A stretch of DNA of 12,292 nt from Lachnospiraceae bacterium (GTDB taxonomy: Bacteria > Bacillota > Clostridia > Lachnospirales > Lachnospiraceae): the NCBI GenBank assembly GCA_009774175.1, contig VSNG01000043.1:1-12292 (forward strand), given 5' to 3'. The notes beneath the pieces are model-generated. The model saw nothing but the letters and a program-made list of their open reading frames with translations. It made no database searches and had not been told where the DNA came from. Below, piece after piece: positions 1-7,057 of the stretch. Made by a program: the position numbers and the translations under genes. Every line of letters begins with the position of its first letter. Position 1 is the stretch's first letter.

Positions 1-572
1 ATGATAGTACCGGCGTCTAACTTCGTAATTTCCAGCAGATTTTGTACCAGCGTTTCAATTCTGTTTAGCTCCTGCTCCGATAATATGGTAAATTTCTTTA
101 TTTCAGGCAGTCTTTCCGCTTCTCCCTGCACCATTTCGTTATAGATGCTCAATGCGGCAATGGGCGTTTTAAGTTGATGTGAAATATCTGATATGGTATC
201 CCTTAAAAATTCCTTTGAGCGCAATTCATTTTCAGCATGGGCGTTTAATACAGCAGCCAAGGTGTTCACCGAATGGAACAGCTTATATAATTCACCCTCT
301 CTGTCACAAGCAATTCGGGCGCCTGTGTCACCTTTCAGGTATTTGTCGATTGCTGATACAGCTGCCCCGATCAGTTTATGCTGCTGATAAAAATGCCAAA
401 GGCAAACAGCCGCTATGCCGCCTCCCGATATAACAGAAAGAGCGGAAATGAACGGTATGCAGCTATCACGGAATATCCATATCCCTATCTGTGATAATAG
501 TAAAAAGCCAGCTATAAAAGCGGTTATCCCTGTAAATAAAAATTTGGTATCTCTGTTTGTAAACAATTCCAT
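1..572 (-). CDS. Sensor histidine kinase, N-terminal part (cut by window edge)
   Basis: This is a membrane sensor kinase whose C-terminal ATP-binding domain lies beyond the left edge; 190 codons are visible. Reading from ATG at 572, two hydrophobic segments (about residues 11-33 and 38-60) are separated by only a few residues, so there is almost no extracellular sensor domain. A linker resembling HAMP follows, and then the phospho-acceptor motif SHQLKTPIA with His132. The very short extracellular loop is typical of intramembrane-sensing kinases of Firmicutes, which often take their signal from a partner ABC transporter. The start lies 8 nt after the TGA of the response regulator gene, with GGTGGAG as ribosome site, so the two are co-transcribed and form a pair. 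The signal cannot be told from this piece. Confidence 0.9.
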   Translation of the reverse strand, partial: MELFTNRDTKFLFTGITAFIAGFLLLSQIGIWIFRDSCIPFISALSVISGGGIAAVCLWHFYQQHKLIGAAVSAIDKYLKGDTGARIACDREGELYKLFHSVNTLAAVLNAHAENELRSKEFLRDTISDISHQLKTPIAALSIYNEMVQGEAERLPEIKKFTILSEQELNRIETLVQNLLEITKLDAGTI

Positions 573-580
573 GCTCCACC

Positions 581-1267
581 TCAACAAATAATATTCCATT
601 TATACCCCATACGCCTGATATTGAGAAGCATTTGCGGCTCGCTGGGATTGTCCTCGATTTTGATACGCAGTCTGCGGATATAAACAGTCAATGTATTACT
701 GTCAACATAATTTCCGTCACCGTCCCATAATTTCTGTAATATTTGCTCTTTAGACAACAGGACGTTAGGATTTTGCATGAACAGACAAAGCAATTTATAT
801 TCCGCTGCGGTCAAGTCTAACAGTTCCCCGTTTTTATATGCCTGTCCTTGCAGGAGCAAAACTTTAATGCCATTTGAATGAAGCTCTGTACCCACAGAGC
901 CAAAGTCATTTGCCCGGCGAAGCAGGGCATTGATCCGCGACATTAACACGCTGACCTTAAACGGTTTTGTTATATAGTCGTCACCGCCTATATCCAAGCC
1001 CATAATCACATTGATTTCCTCGTCCGAAACCGTTAAAAATATGATTGGCACTTTTGATGTCTGCCGGACTTTCCGGCAAATTTCAAAGCCGGAACCGTCG
1101 GGGAGAGAAACGTCCAAGATAAGTAAATCATACTTTCCCGACCTCCAGGCGGTATCAGCTTCTTTTATCGTTCGTGCAATGTCTAATTCAAATCCCGCCT
1201 TTTGAAAAGCAAATGTCAGTCCGTTAATCAGGCTCAAATCATCTTCCAATAGAAATATTTTACTCAT
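581..1267 (-). CDS. OmpR-family response regulator (first two-component system)
   Basis: This is a 228-aa DNA-binding response regulator, the usual length for the OmpR/PhoB family. The receiver domain (about 1-118) has the acidic cluster EDD at 8-10, phospho-acceptor Asp52 in LILDVSLPDGSG, Thr79, and Lys101 in ITKPF. The C-terminal winged helix (about 130-228) has the family patterns LTAAEYKLL, LSKEQIL, VYIRRLRIKIE and a final RRMGYKW. I place the start at ATG 1267, MSKIFLLEDD, because GGAAAGGAAG lies just upstream and the receiver begins there. An upstream in-frame start at 1303 would add 12 unconserved residues. The next gene, 8 nt downstream, is its kinase. Neither of its flanks shows the TTGAC boxes found by the second system, so its targets are not visible here; they probably lie to the left. 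Confidence 0.95.
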   Translation of the reverse strand: MSKIFLLEDDLSLINGLTFAFQKAGFELDIARTIKEADTAWRSGKYDLLILDVSLPDGSGFEICRKVRQTSKVPIIFLTVSDEEINVIMGLDIGGDDYITKPFKVSVLMSRINALLRRANDFGSVGTELHSNGIKVLLLQGQAYKNGELLDLTAAEYKLLCLFMQNPNVLLSKEQILQKLWDGDGNYVDSNTLTVYIRRLRIKIEDNPSEPQMLLNIRRMGYKWNIIC

Positions 1268-1322
1268 TTCTTTCTTCCTTTCCTGTTTTGCGTCGTTTAA
1301 CAATAGGCTTTTCAGCGTTCAT
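1260..1322 (-). other. Possible 20-codon leader ORF overlapping the regulator start
   Basis: ATG at 1322 opens a 20-codon frame (starts MNAEKPIVKRR, ends EERNE) that stops at TAA 1260, eight bases inside the response regulator gene. It is very rich in Lys, Arg and Glu. Its last codons run over the regulator's ribosome site, so translating it could couple to the regulator. No good ribosome site stands before it, and it may be only the tail of mobile-element sequence joined here. Confidence 0.25.
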
Positions 1323-1386
1323 TGGTATCAGCCACCTTTTTGCATTTTGCCCGTTCTTCCTCTGTGATATAAACCTGCTTCTCCAT
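1312..1386 (-). pseudogene. Truncated small mobile-element ORF (begins MEKQVYITEEERAKC)
   Basis: ATG at 1386, preceded by GAGGT, opens a frame of only 24 codons: MEKQVYITEEERAKC, then KKVADTNER and TGA. The first 20 residues recall, from memory, the start of a small protein of about 70 aa common in conjugative elements of Clostridia; there the sequence goes on past KVAD into an acidic hydrophobic region. Here the match ends at KVAD, so the gene looks cut and joined to unrelated sequence leading into the response regulator. Function of the family is not known to me. Confidence is moderate that it is a remnant and low on the family. Confidence 0.45.
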
Positions 1387-1401
1387 ATTGCTTTACCTCG
1401 C

Positions 1402-1437
1402 TTCTTATAAAATTTTACCATATTCATTTTATAAGAA
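1402..1437. repeat. Perfect 12-bp inverted repeat, possible operator
   Basis: Arms TTCTTATAAAAT (1402-1413) and ATTTTATAAGAA (1426-1437) are exact reverse complements around a 12-bp spacer. On the minus strand the repeat ends about 11 nt before the ribosome site of the truncated small ORF, where a promoter would lie (TATAAA is inside one arm). The very AT-rich arms fit a protein-bound operator better than a terminator, since there is no GC-rich stem and no trailing T run. Confidence 0.55.
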
Positions 1438-1612
1438 CCACCTGTACACCAGCTTCTTGTCCACTTGTTTTAGCAAAACCCACTTACGGCAGGCTCTATC
1501 GGAACAATAGGCGGCTCTGAAAGAGCAGAATCATCTGTCTCCATATTCCCATCAGGCAATTCACTCGCGCTTTTTCACCTTGCACTGACGGATGCTTGGC
1601 TCTCCCGTATCG
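1438..1612. other. Intergenic stretch, no clear gene
   Basis: Together with 1268-1437 this makes a gap of about 345 bases without an intact gene. On the minus strand two stop-bounded frames read like protein tails: one just after the operon's last stop (contains DDTGEPSIRQCKVKKRE) and one overlapping it (contains NMETDDSALSEPPIVPIEPAV, ending at TAA about 1482). They lack starts and may be debris from an element. I see no convincing intrinsic terminator for the operon here. Confidence 0.35.
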
Positions 1613-3613
1613 TCACGGCTCAAAAACCGCCGCCTTCCCGTCCGATTTTAGGATCACGGTAACTTTCTCACCGTCATAATCAACAGACAGGGCCGAGTCA
1701 TTTGAAATCTTCAGACTGTGGGCGCCATCTCTGCCGCATAGATAAACGCAGTCGGAATCCATGCGGTTGATAAAATACAGCCCTTGGTCGGTCAGGCAAA
1801 AGTCGTAAGCAACAACATTCCGAAACGGTCTTGCCTTGTGGGTTTTGGTGTCATACGCTGTCAGCAAAGAATTTTCGTTGATGAAATAGATCGTCCGCCC
1901 ATCAAACGCTATATTCCCACTGGTGGGGATGTCCAGCATTTTCGTGAGCCGGATTGTTCTGTCTACTTCCGTAATCCCATCATCCGTAATGAAAAAGAGA
2001 CTGTCATCGTTCAGAAAAAAGCCGTAGCAGTATTGCAGAAACATCCAGGTATCTCCCACCGTGTAGTCAATTCCCAGCAGAGATCGCCCGCTGTCCGTTA
2101 TTTTCTCAAAAATAACCTGTTCCTCAAAGGTTTCTGTATTAAACTGGACGATGGACACCTGGGTAGCTGTGCTGTTGTAGCTGCCGACCCGATCCACATA
2201 CTGTTCTGTGCGGGAGGTCATATAGTAAATGTACGGAGCATCCATATAAACGGCCTTGATAGATTTTCCATCCGAAAAGACCCCGAACAGCGGAGAGAGG
2301 GCCAAATCCGTCAAAGCGCCGGTTGCCCGGTTTTCCAGAGCGTATGTCCTCGTTCGGTCATCAAAGATCACACTGTAAGTTTCCGATACGCTTTGCGAGG
2401 ATGAATTATATATTCCATTTGCGGACGTTCTGAGTGAACAGCCGGATAGCGCAATCAGAAGCAGCAGGCTCAACGCGGCAACCCCGCAGCCTCTGACGGG
2501 TTTTCTTCCAAACTGCCAGCAGTTTGTATTTTGCCGCAGTACCCACCACACCATGAGGGTGCAGCACACAGCAGACAGGCCGAGCAGGGCCAGCAGCTCC
2601 TGGGGGGAACGCTCTGAAAAAGTCACAATGGGTGCTCCTGTCAACGAATCCTCTACGGAGGAAGTCCCCTCCAGAAAGCCGGTTGCCAGCAGGAACGGCA
2701 GGGGCAGCGGCAAGCGGTAGCAGATCTGTTTGGACAGGCCGATATACGGGATCAAGGTGGATGCCACCCCGATCACTACCGTCAAAGCATATTTCTTCAC
2801 CAAAACAGAGAGAAAGAGCAGCAGGGCGGCAAGATACACCGCTCCAAAGCAGCGCAGGATGGCCAAAATCAGATACGCGGCCAGCAGGGAGACATTTTTT
2901 GTACTGTCCCCGAAACCGGCGATGCTCTGAATGGGGTACTCCCCATGGGGCAGGCCATATTTTATCCCGAAGAATACAAAACGAATCAGGGCCAGCCCTC
3001 CGCAGAGAGCGAACACGGCGCAGAGGGTCATTACGACTTTGCTTCTGGCGCTTTTGCGGCTCTGCGGAGCCGTCCGCAAAAGCGCGTCCATCTGGCAGCT
3101 ATACTCCAAACAAAAAGCCGCAGCTGCCAAAATCAAAATGACAAGGAACAGCGGGAATTCCAGCGTTTGGGCGGAAAACAGCCCCGTCCAGCCGTTTGTT
3201 TTCAGAAAGTAGCGATTGCCGGTGTTCTCGCAGATATATAAATATTGCTGATACACAGCTTCAAAACCATGCTCATGGGCCAATACAGTGCCAGCCTCCG
3301 CAATCTGCCGCTCATACTGTTCCGCTGTGATTTGGCTGCTGTAATAGCTTTCCTGGGACCAGGAGCGGGCGTAGCGGGCCTCCGTGATGGCCTGGGCTTC
3401 CTGCTCCAGCCAAGCGGCCTTTTCCTCTGTGTACGCCCCGTCCAGCCGTTCCAGATACCACTCGTATTCCCCGCGGTATTCTTCCATTGCGCAGTTCTGC
3501 GGCCTGTCGGTTGCAGCCAGCCAAACAGCACTGACCAGGAGCGCGGCCAGGATATAGCATAGGCCCCGTTGATAAATCATCAGTTTTTTCCATTCATAAG
3601 AGAAAACGCTCAT
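1613..3613 (-). CDS. ABC-2-type permease fused to a lipobox and extracellular propeller-like domain
   Basis: This 666-aa protein is the last gene of the operon. Residues 1-360 look like an ABC-2 permease: a hydrophobic segment at about 18-34, a long outside loop to about 150 rich in Glu, Ala and Tyr, then hydrophobic segments near 153-168, 195-215, 242-272, 274-292 and 338-358. A short basic stretch (FGRKPVRG, 368-375) precedes another hydrophobic segment that ends in a lipobox-like LSGC with Cys392. Residues 400-666 are soluble, with repeated strand-turn patterns (DDRTRTYALEN, DGRTIYFIN, GLYFINRM, DGAHSLKI) like DUF5050-type propellers. No start codon or ribosome site lies between the halves, so the fusion is real in this sequence. 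The start at 3613 overlaps the permease stop by 4 nt (ATGA) with GGAGGG upstream; a longer open frame to 3958 only shadows the upstream gene. It probably forms the second half of the transporter. Confidence 0.85.
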   Translation of the reverse strand: MSVFSYEWKKLMIYQRGLCYILAALLVSAVWLAATDRPQNCAMEEYRGEYEWYLERLDGAYTEEKAAWLEQEAQAITEARYARSWSQESYYSSQITAEQYERQIAEAGTVLAHEHGFEAVYQQYLYICENTGNRYFLKTNGWTGLFSAQTLEFPLFLVILILAAAAFCLEYSCQMDALLRTAPQSRKSARSKVVMTLCAVFALCGGLALIRFVFFGIKYGLPHGEYPIQSIAGFGDSTKNVSLLAAYLILAILRCFGAVYLAALLLFLSVLVKKYALTVVIGVASTLIPYIGLSKQICYRLPLPLPFLLATGFLEGTSSVEDSLTGAPIVTFSERSPQELLALLGLSAVCCTLMVWWVLRQNTNCWQFGRKPVRGCGVAALSLLLLIALSGCSLRTSANGIYNSSSQSVSETYSVIFDDRTRTYALENRATGALTDLALSPLFGVFSDGKSIKAVYMDAPYIYYMTSRTEQYVDRVGSYNSTATQVSIVQFNTETFEEQVIFEKITDSGRSLLGIDYTVGDTWMFLQYCYGFFLNDDSLFFITDDGITEVDRTIRLTKMLDIPTSGNIAFDGRTIYFINENSLLTAYDTKTHKARPFRNVVAYDFCLTDQGLYFINRMDSDCVYLCGRDGAHSLKISNDSALSVDYDGEKVTVILKSDGKAAVFEP

Positions 3614-4830
3614 TTTGCCCTCCGGACACAGCGGTGACAGTTTTCCGCTGATAGAAAATAGATTGCAGCTACAAGCAAAAGACCCGCGATCAGGGCAAAC
3701 CATGTTGCGGCCTGCCAGGTCAGGACGGGGAATCCGCCCAGGTTTACAAACTCCGTTTTGCCCAGGAGAACACGGTTTGTCAGCAGAGAATAAGGGTTCA
3801 GCACCTTTGTCCAGAAGAAATTGGAGTAGGCGCAGGCGGCTCCGCTGACAATCAGCGCCATACAGAGGGACAAACTCATGACAAAGGGGAGCAGGGCATT
3901 TTTCCAAAACATCGAAACAAACAGCCAGAGCATCCCGATCATCCATGTGCCAGCGCATTTGAGCGCCGCAGACAGGAGGACATACTGAAAAATGCTGAGA
4001 TTGACGGAGGCTTCCGCAAAGTTCGGAATTGCGAATACCGGCAGGGCCAGCCCTTCAAAGGTCTGAAAGGAGGCCGCAAAGCCAACCAGGTCAAGGAGAG
4101 AAAACCACAGCGAGGTCAAGAGCAGAAACAGGGTGGCCGCGAGAATTTTTGCCAGGGTTGTTTTTCTGCCGCCGCCCGGACTTACCAGCAGCAGCATTTC
4201 CATCTGCGTTTCCCGTTCGTTCACAAAGGTTCCGATGATCCCATAGAGACAGAGCAGGAGGGTCGGGACAATGGAAAAATCATAGTTCAGATAATAATTG
4301 CACATTTCCCGGTAGGCAAAGGCGGGGATGGTGCGGCCGGCATAAAGGTGATAGATCGCGCCGCTTTCCCTCTGCTGATAGACCGCTCCCCGTTCCCCAT
4401 AGAGCGCGGCGTTTTGCCGCGCTTTGTTTGCCACTTGCTCCGCCCGGCCGCTGTACTCATAGAAATACTGCATAGGCTGCACAAAATACTTGTCCAGCAG
4501 GTTCCTGTCGCTATACAGGTTCCCGGTCATCGTGTTGGGGTCATCGGTGGCTGTGCTTGCGGTCATATCCGATGTGGCCTCCACAAGAGGCGCATACACG
4601 GCAAGCAGGCGTTCCACCTTCTCCGGGGTGATTTTCCCCCGGTATTCCTCGTAAAGCTGCCAATGGAGCGTGTGCCAGCTTCTCTCTCCGTTCCCGTCTG
4701 TCAGATAGGAGTAGGATTGGTATTCGCCATAGATTTTGAACAGGTTGGCCAGGCTGAATACCACAAAGAGCGCCAGGATGGAGCGTTTACAGAACTGCTT
4801 GATAAATTCATACCGTATCAGACGTATCAT
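3610..4830 (-). CDS. ABC-2-type transporter permease
   Basis: This 406-aa membrane protein is the likely first transmembrane half of the exporter. It has a hydrophobic segment at about 17-33, a large outside loop (about 35-183), and a C-terminal bundle near 184-202, 227-250, 282-310, 312-336 and 373-394: six segments, the ABC-2 pattern. A cytoplasmic stretch after the second segment, ERETQMEMLLLVSPGGGRK (about 205-223), matches the spacing and character of CQMDALLRTAPQSRK in the downstream fused permease, which suggests the two are paralogous partners. The start at ATG 4830 (MIRLIRYEFIKQF) has AGGGG upstream and overlaps the ATPase gene by 23 nt; an open frame to 4920 is only read-through of the ATPase region. 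The downstream gene begins inside its stop (ATGA). The substrate is unknown. Confidence 0.88.
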   Translation of the reverse strand: MIRLIRYEFIKQFCKRSILALFVVFSLANLFKIYGEYQSYSYLTDGNGERSWHTLHWQLYEEYRGKITPEKVERLLAVYAPLVEATSDMTASTATDDPNTMTGNLYSDRNLLDKYFVQPMQYFYEYSGRAEQVANKARQNAALYGERGAVYQQRESGAIYHLYAGRTIPAFAYREMCNYYLNYDFSIVPTLLLCLYGIIGTFVNERETQMEMLLLVSPGGGRKTTLAKILAATLFLLLTSLWFSLLDLVGFAASFQTFEGLALPVFAIPNFAEASVNLSIFQYVLLSAALKCAGTWMIGMLWLFVSMFWKNALLPFVMSLSLCMALIVSGAACAYSNFFWTKVLNPYSLLTNRVLLGKTEFVNLGGFPVLTWQAATWFALIAGLLLVAAIYFLSAENCHRCVRRAK

Positions 4831-5695
4831 GGCGTTCCCCTCTGCAATAGTATAAGAACACATCCTCCAGGTTGGGCTGGACAGGCTGTGCGGTCTTGAT
4901 CGGGAATCCAGCTTCAACAATGCGGAGGGTAAAATGTTCCCCCTCCTGTTTCATGTTGCTGACGCAGTACATATCGGTCAGCAGCGCGGCGTCCTCGGCC
5001 CCGGCGGTCACATTCCACACCTTACCCTCAATGTTCCGTTCCAGCGCAGCGGGCGTTCCCTGCATGAGCAGTGTCCCCTGTTTCAGCAGCAGGATTTCCC
5101 GCGCGATGCACTCAACATCTGAAACGATGTGGGTCGCCAGCAGGATCGTCCGCCCATGGGCAAACCGGGAGATCAGGTTCCGAAACCGTATCCGTTCGCT
5201 GGGGTCAAGACCGGCGGTAGGCTCGTCCAGAATCAAAATCTTCGGGTCGGACAGCATGGCCTGCACAATGCCGACACGCTGGCGCATACCGCCGGAGAGC
5301 GCGCCGATTTTCTTGTCCTGCGCGTTCGTCAGATTCACCGTGGCCAGCAGCTCCGAAACCCGGTCTTGCGCTTCGCGGGTGGGAATGTCTTTCAGCGCAC
5401 ACATATAGAGCAGAAAATCCTTGACGGTAAAATCCCGATAGAAAATAGGATACTGCGGCATATAGCCGATTTGGGACAGGAACGTCTTACCCAGCGTCCT
5501 CACGTCCTGGCCGTCAACCCGGATCGTGCCGCTGTCCCCACGCAGGATGCCCACAAAGGTATTGATGAGCGTGGTTTTCCCGGCCCCGTTTTCACCCAGC
5601 AGGCCGTACACGCCCTCGTTCAATGTGGCGGTAAAGTTTTTCAGCGCATATTTTTTCTTGTATTGCTTCGATACGCTTTCAAATGTGATTTCCAT
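4808..5695 (-). CDS. ABC transporter ATP-binding protein
   Basis: This 295-aa cytoplasmic ATPase should power the two permeases encoded next to it. The motifs are complete: Walker A GENGAGKTT at 34-42, Q-loop region GYMPQYP around 78-83, signature LSGGMRQR at 133-140, Walker B ILILDEPTAGLDP at about 153-165 with the catalytic Glu158, and the H-loop His189 in LLATHIVSD. About 75 C-terminal residues form the accessory domain, ending in NLEDVFLYY, a pattern common in ABC-2 export ATPases of the CcmA/YhcH type. The ATG at 5695 is one base after the TAG of the lipoprotein gene, with GGAGCG as ribosome site. A longer frame to 5836 overlaps the lipoprotein and adds no ATPase sequence. GC is visibly higher than in the upstream lipoprotein. 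Confidence 0.96.
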   Translation of the reverse strand: MEITFESVSKQYKKKYALKNFTATLNEGVYGLLGENGAGKTTLINTFVGILRGDSGTIRVDGQDVRTLGKTFLSQIGYMPQYPIFYRDFTVKDFLLYMCALKDIPTREAQDRVSELLATVNLTNAQDKKIGALSGGMRQRVGIVQAMLSDPKILILDEPTAGLDPSERIRFRNLISRFAHGRTILLATHIVSDVECIAREILLLKQGTLLMQGTPAALERNIEGKVWNVTAGAEDAALLTDMYCVSNMKQEGEHFTLRIVEAGFPIKTAQPVQPNLEDVFLYYCRGERHDTSDTV

Positions 5696-5696
5696 G

Positions 5697-6917
5697 CTAC
5701 GCTCCAAATGTAAATGTGGACACCAGCGTATCAAGCTTCTGAATGCCACCGCCGAGGAGAACGAGAGCAGTTTTGGAATTATCAAACAGATAGATTTGTG
5801 GAATCCGATAAAAGTAGGTTTTATCGGGATTTTCAATTTCCACCGTATGAATCAGACTCCCGGAACTGACCTCGTAAATCCGAATTATCAGACTTTCTCC
5901 CAAAACAGCGGTAGCAGCATAGGTTCCTTGTTCTGAGCTATAGACACCTTCACATCCTTCATCGCTGGATGAAAAAGCAAATTGGTTTTCCTGGCCTGTT
6001 TTAGAATCAAGCCATTTCAAAGAGGCGGTGTTTTTCCCGAAATCTCCCGGTTCTGAAATTTCCTGCGGCATAAAAATTCGATTGACGCGATTCTGTATGT
6101 CGTTCGTGTCAATTACATAATCAGATGGTTTGGCAATGTTAAGGTGATCTCCATTGACCGAAACTGTACCACAGATGGAAAACAACTCATCCTCTGCTGT
6201 ATCAGAGATAGAGCGCCCTTGGCCACAGTATGCAATTTGCGTATTTTCACATAGGAATGTCACACTGTTGAAAGTAACAATTTCCATGCTGTTGGCAGCA
6301 AAACGATCTCCCTGAACAAGCAGCCTCTCGGTACTTTCGTTTTCCAAATCATACACATAAAGACCGTACGTCCCTGCAAGGGCAAGTTTCTTCCCATCGG
6401 AAGAGATGGCAATACCGGACTCCATTGTTACTAAATCTTCTCCCAGCAAATCCATTGTCACAAGCTCTTTTGTCAATGAAAGGTTCTCATCGTAAAAATA
6501 GGCGGTGGCTCCATTCGATGAAAATCCCGTCAGCAAGTATCCACCTTCAAATGCATATACCTCAAAAAACTCTAAAGGAGGTTCTGTTTCAGCTAATACG
6601 ACACCACTTTGCGTGTCATAAAGGTACAGCTTATCTGAAAGAACGATTATTTTGTCATTTCCGGCATACGCGCAGCTTTTTACTTTTCCGGCAAACAAGG
6701 AAGCATCAAACTTTCCCTGTGCATAATCATGGGGATAAGAACCAGTATCCGATTCTTCTTGCACCTGCGGGGACTGCGTAGTAGATATAGAGTTCTGCTG
6801 CGAATAATTTGTGCCGGTGATAGTACCGTATAGCGTATCGGTATCTGTCTTTTCACCACAGGCAGAAAGAGCAAATGCAAAAAGCAGAGTAAAAATGATA
6901 GTCCAATATTTCTTCAT
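5697..6917 (-). CDS. Lipoprotein with propeller-like repeats
   Basis: This 406-aa protein begins with a clear lipoprotein signal: MKKYW, a hydrophobic core, and lipobox LSAC with Cys20. A Ser/Thr/Gln-rich linker (about 25-58) leads to a soluble domain with repeated WD-like units, such as DKLYLYDTQSG, ATAYFYDENLS, YGLYVYDLENES, LIIRIYEVSSG and IYLFDNSKT. These suggest a beta-propeller of six or seven blades anchored outside the cell. AAGGAG lies before ATG 6917. The ATG shares an ATGA with the end of the read-through frame of the upstream lipoprotein, and the ATPase gene starts one base after its own stop. It likely acts as an extracellular binding or sensing partner of the transporter, similar in style to the C-terminal domain of the fused permease. 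Its base composition (single 60-base lines of 37 and 48 percent GC by hand count) is lower than that of the ABC genes. Confidence 0.88.
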   Translation of the reverse strand: MKKYWTIIFTLLFAFALSACGEKTDTDTLYGTITGTNYSQQNSISTTQSPQVQEESDTGSYPHDYAQGKFDASLFAGKVKSCAYAGNDKIIVLSDKLYLYDTQSGVVLAETEPPLEFFEVYAFEGGYLLTGFSSNGATAYFYDENLSLTKELVTMDLLGEDLVTMESGIAISSDGKKLALAGTYGLYVYDLENESTERLLVQGDRFAANSMEIVTFNSVTFLCENTQIAYCGQGRSISDTAEDELFSICGTVSVNGDHLNIAKPSDYVIDTNDIQNRVNRIFMPQEISEPGDFGKNTASLKWLDSKTGQENQFAFSSSDEGCEGVYSSEQGTYAATAVLGESLIIRIYEVSSGSLIHTVEIENPDKTYFYRIPQIYLFDNSKTALVLLGGGIQKLDTLVSTFTFGA

Positions 6918-7057
6918 TGTTCGTTCTCCTTGTATAGTAAAATTGAGTTGCTTTTTAACACCGGCAGAACATCATTGCTGCTGTTTTTAGGTACAGCCAT
7001 CACATAGAAAGTTTGGAAAGAATCCATTTTCGAGGCGTCGAATGCTATTTCAAACAC
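6914..7057 (-). pseudogene. Continuation of the interrupted lipoprotein frame after TGA
   Basis: Directly after the TGA at 7058-7060, in the same frame, 47 sense codons follow (VFEIAFDASKM ... SILLYKENEQ) up to a second TGA at 6914-6916. That second stop overlaps the next gene's ATG as ATGA, the same arrangement seen between the two permease genes. The peptide fills out the second beta repeat: VFEIAF and FQTFYVMAVPKN align by eye with NFSFLFQPV and LSFTVVSITNP in the first repeat. The likely ancestral protein was about 349 aa. The simplest reading is a nonsense mutation in a codon such as CGA or TGG; programmed read-through or a sequencing error are alternatives. Confidence 0.7.

Noticed and set aside
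1784..2404. 206-codon plus-strand frame opposite the fused permease
   Set aside because: It is antisense to a gene with clear membrane and repeat structure, has no ribosome site and no recognisable domain.
3614..3958. Longer open frame upstream of the fused permease start
   Set aside because: It lies wholly within the upstream permease gene, its residues look unlike protein, and ATG 3613 has a ribosome site and a 4-nt overlap with the previous stop.
5129..5713. 194-codon plus-strand frame opposite the ABC ATPase
   Set aside because: It mirrors the high-GC ATPase gene, whose motifs are complete; a typical antisense shadow. The plus frames at 4348-4899 and 4872-5408 are rejected likewise.
5696..5836. 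47-residue upstream extension of the ABC ATPase
   Set aside because: It overlaps the lipoprotein gene in another frame; MEITFESVSKQY at 5695 is a standard ATPase start behind GGAGCG.
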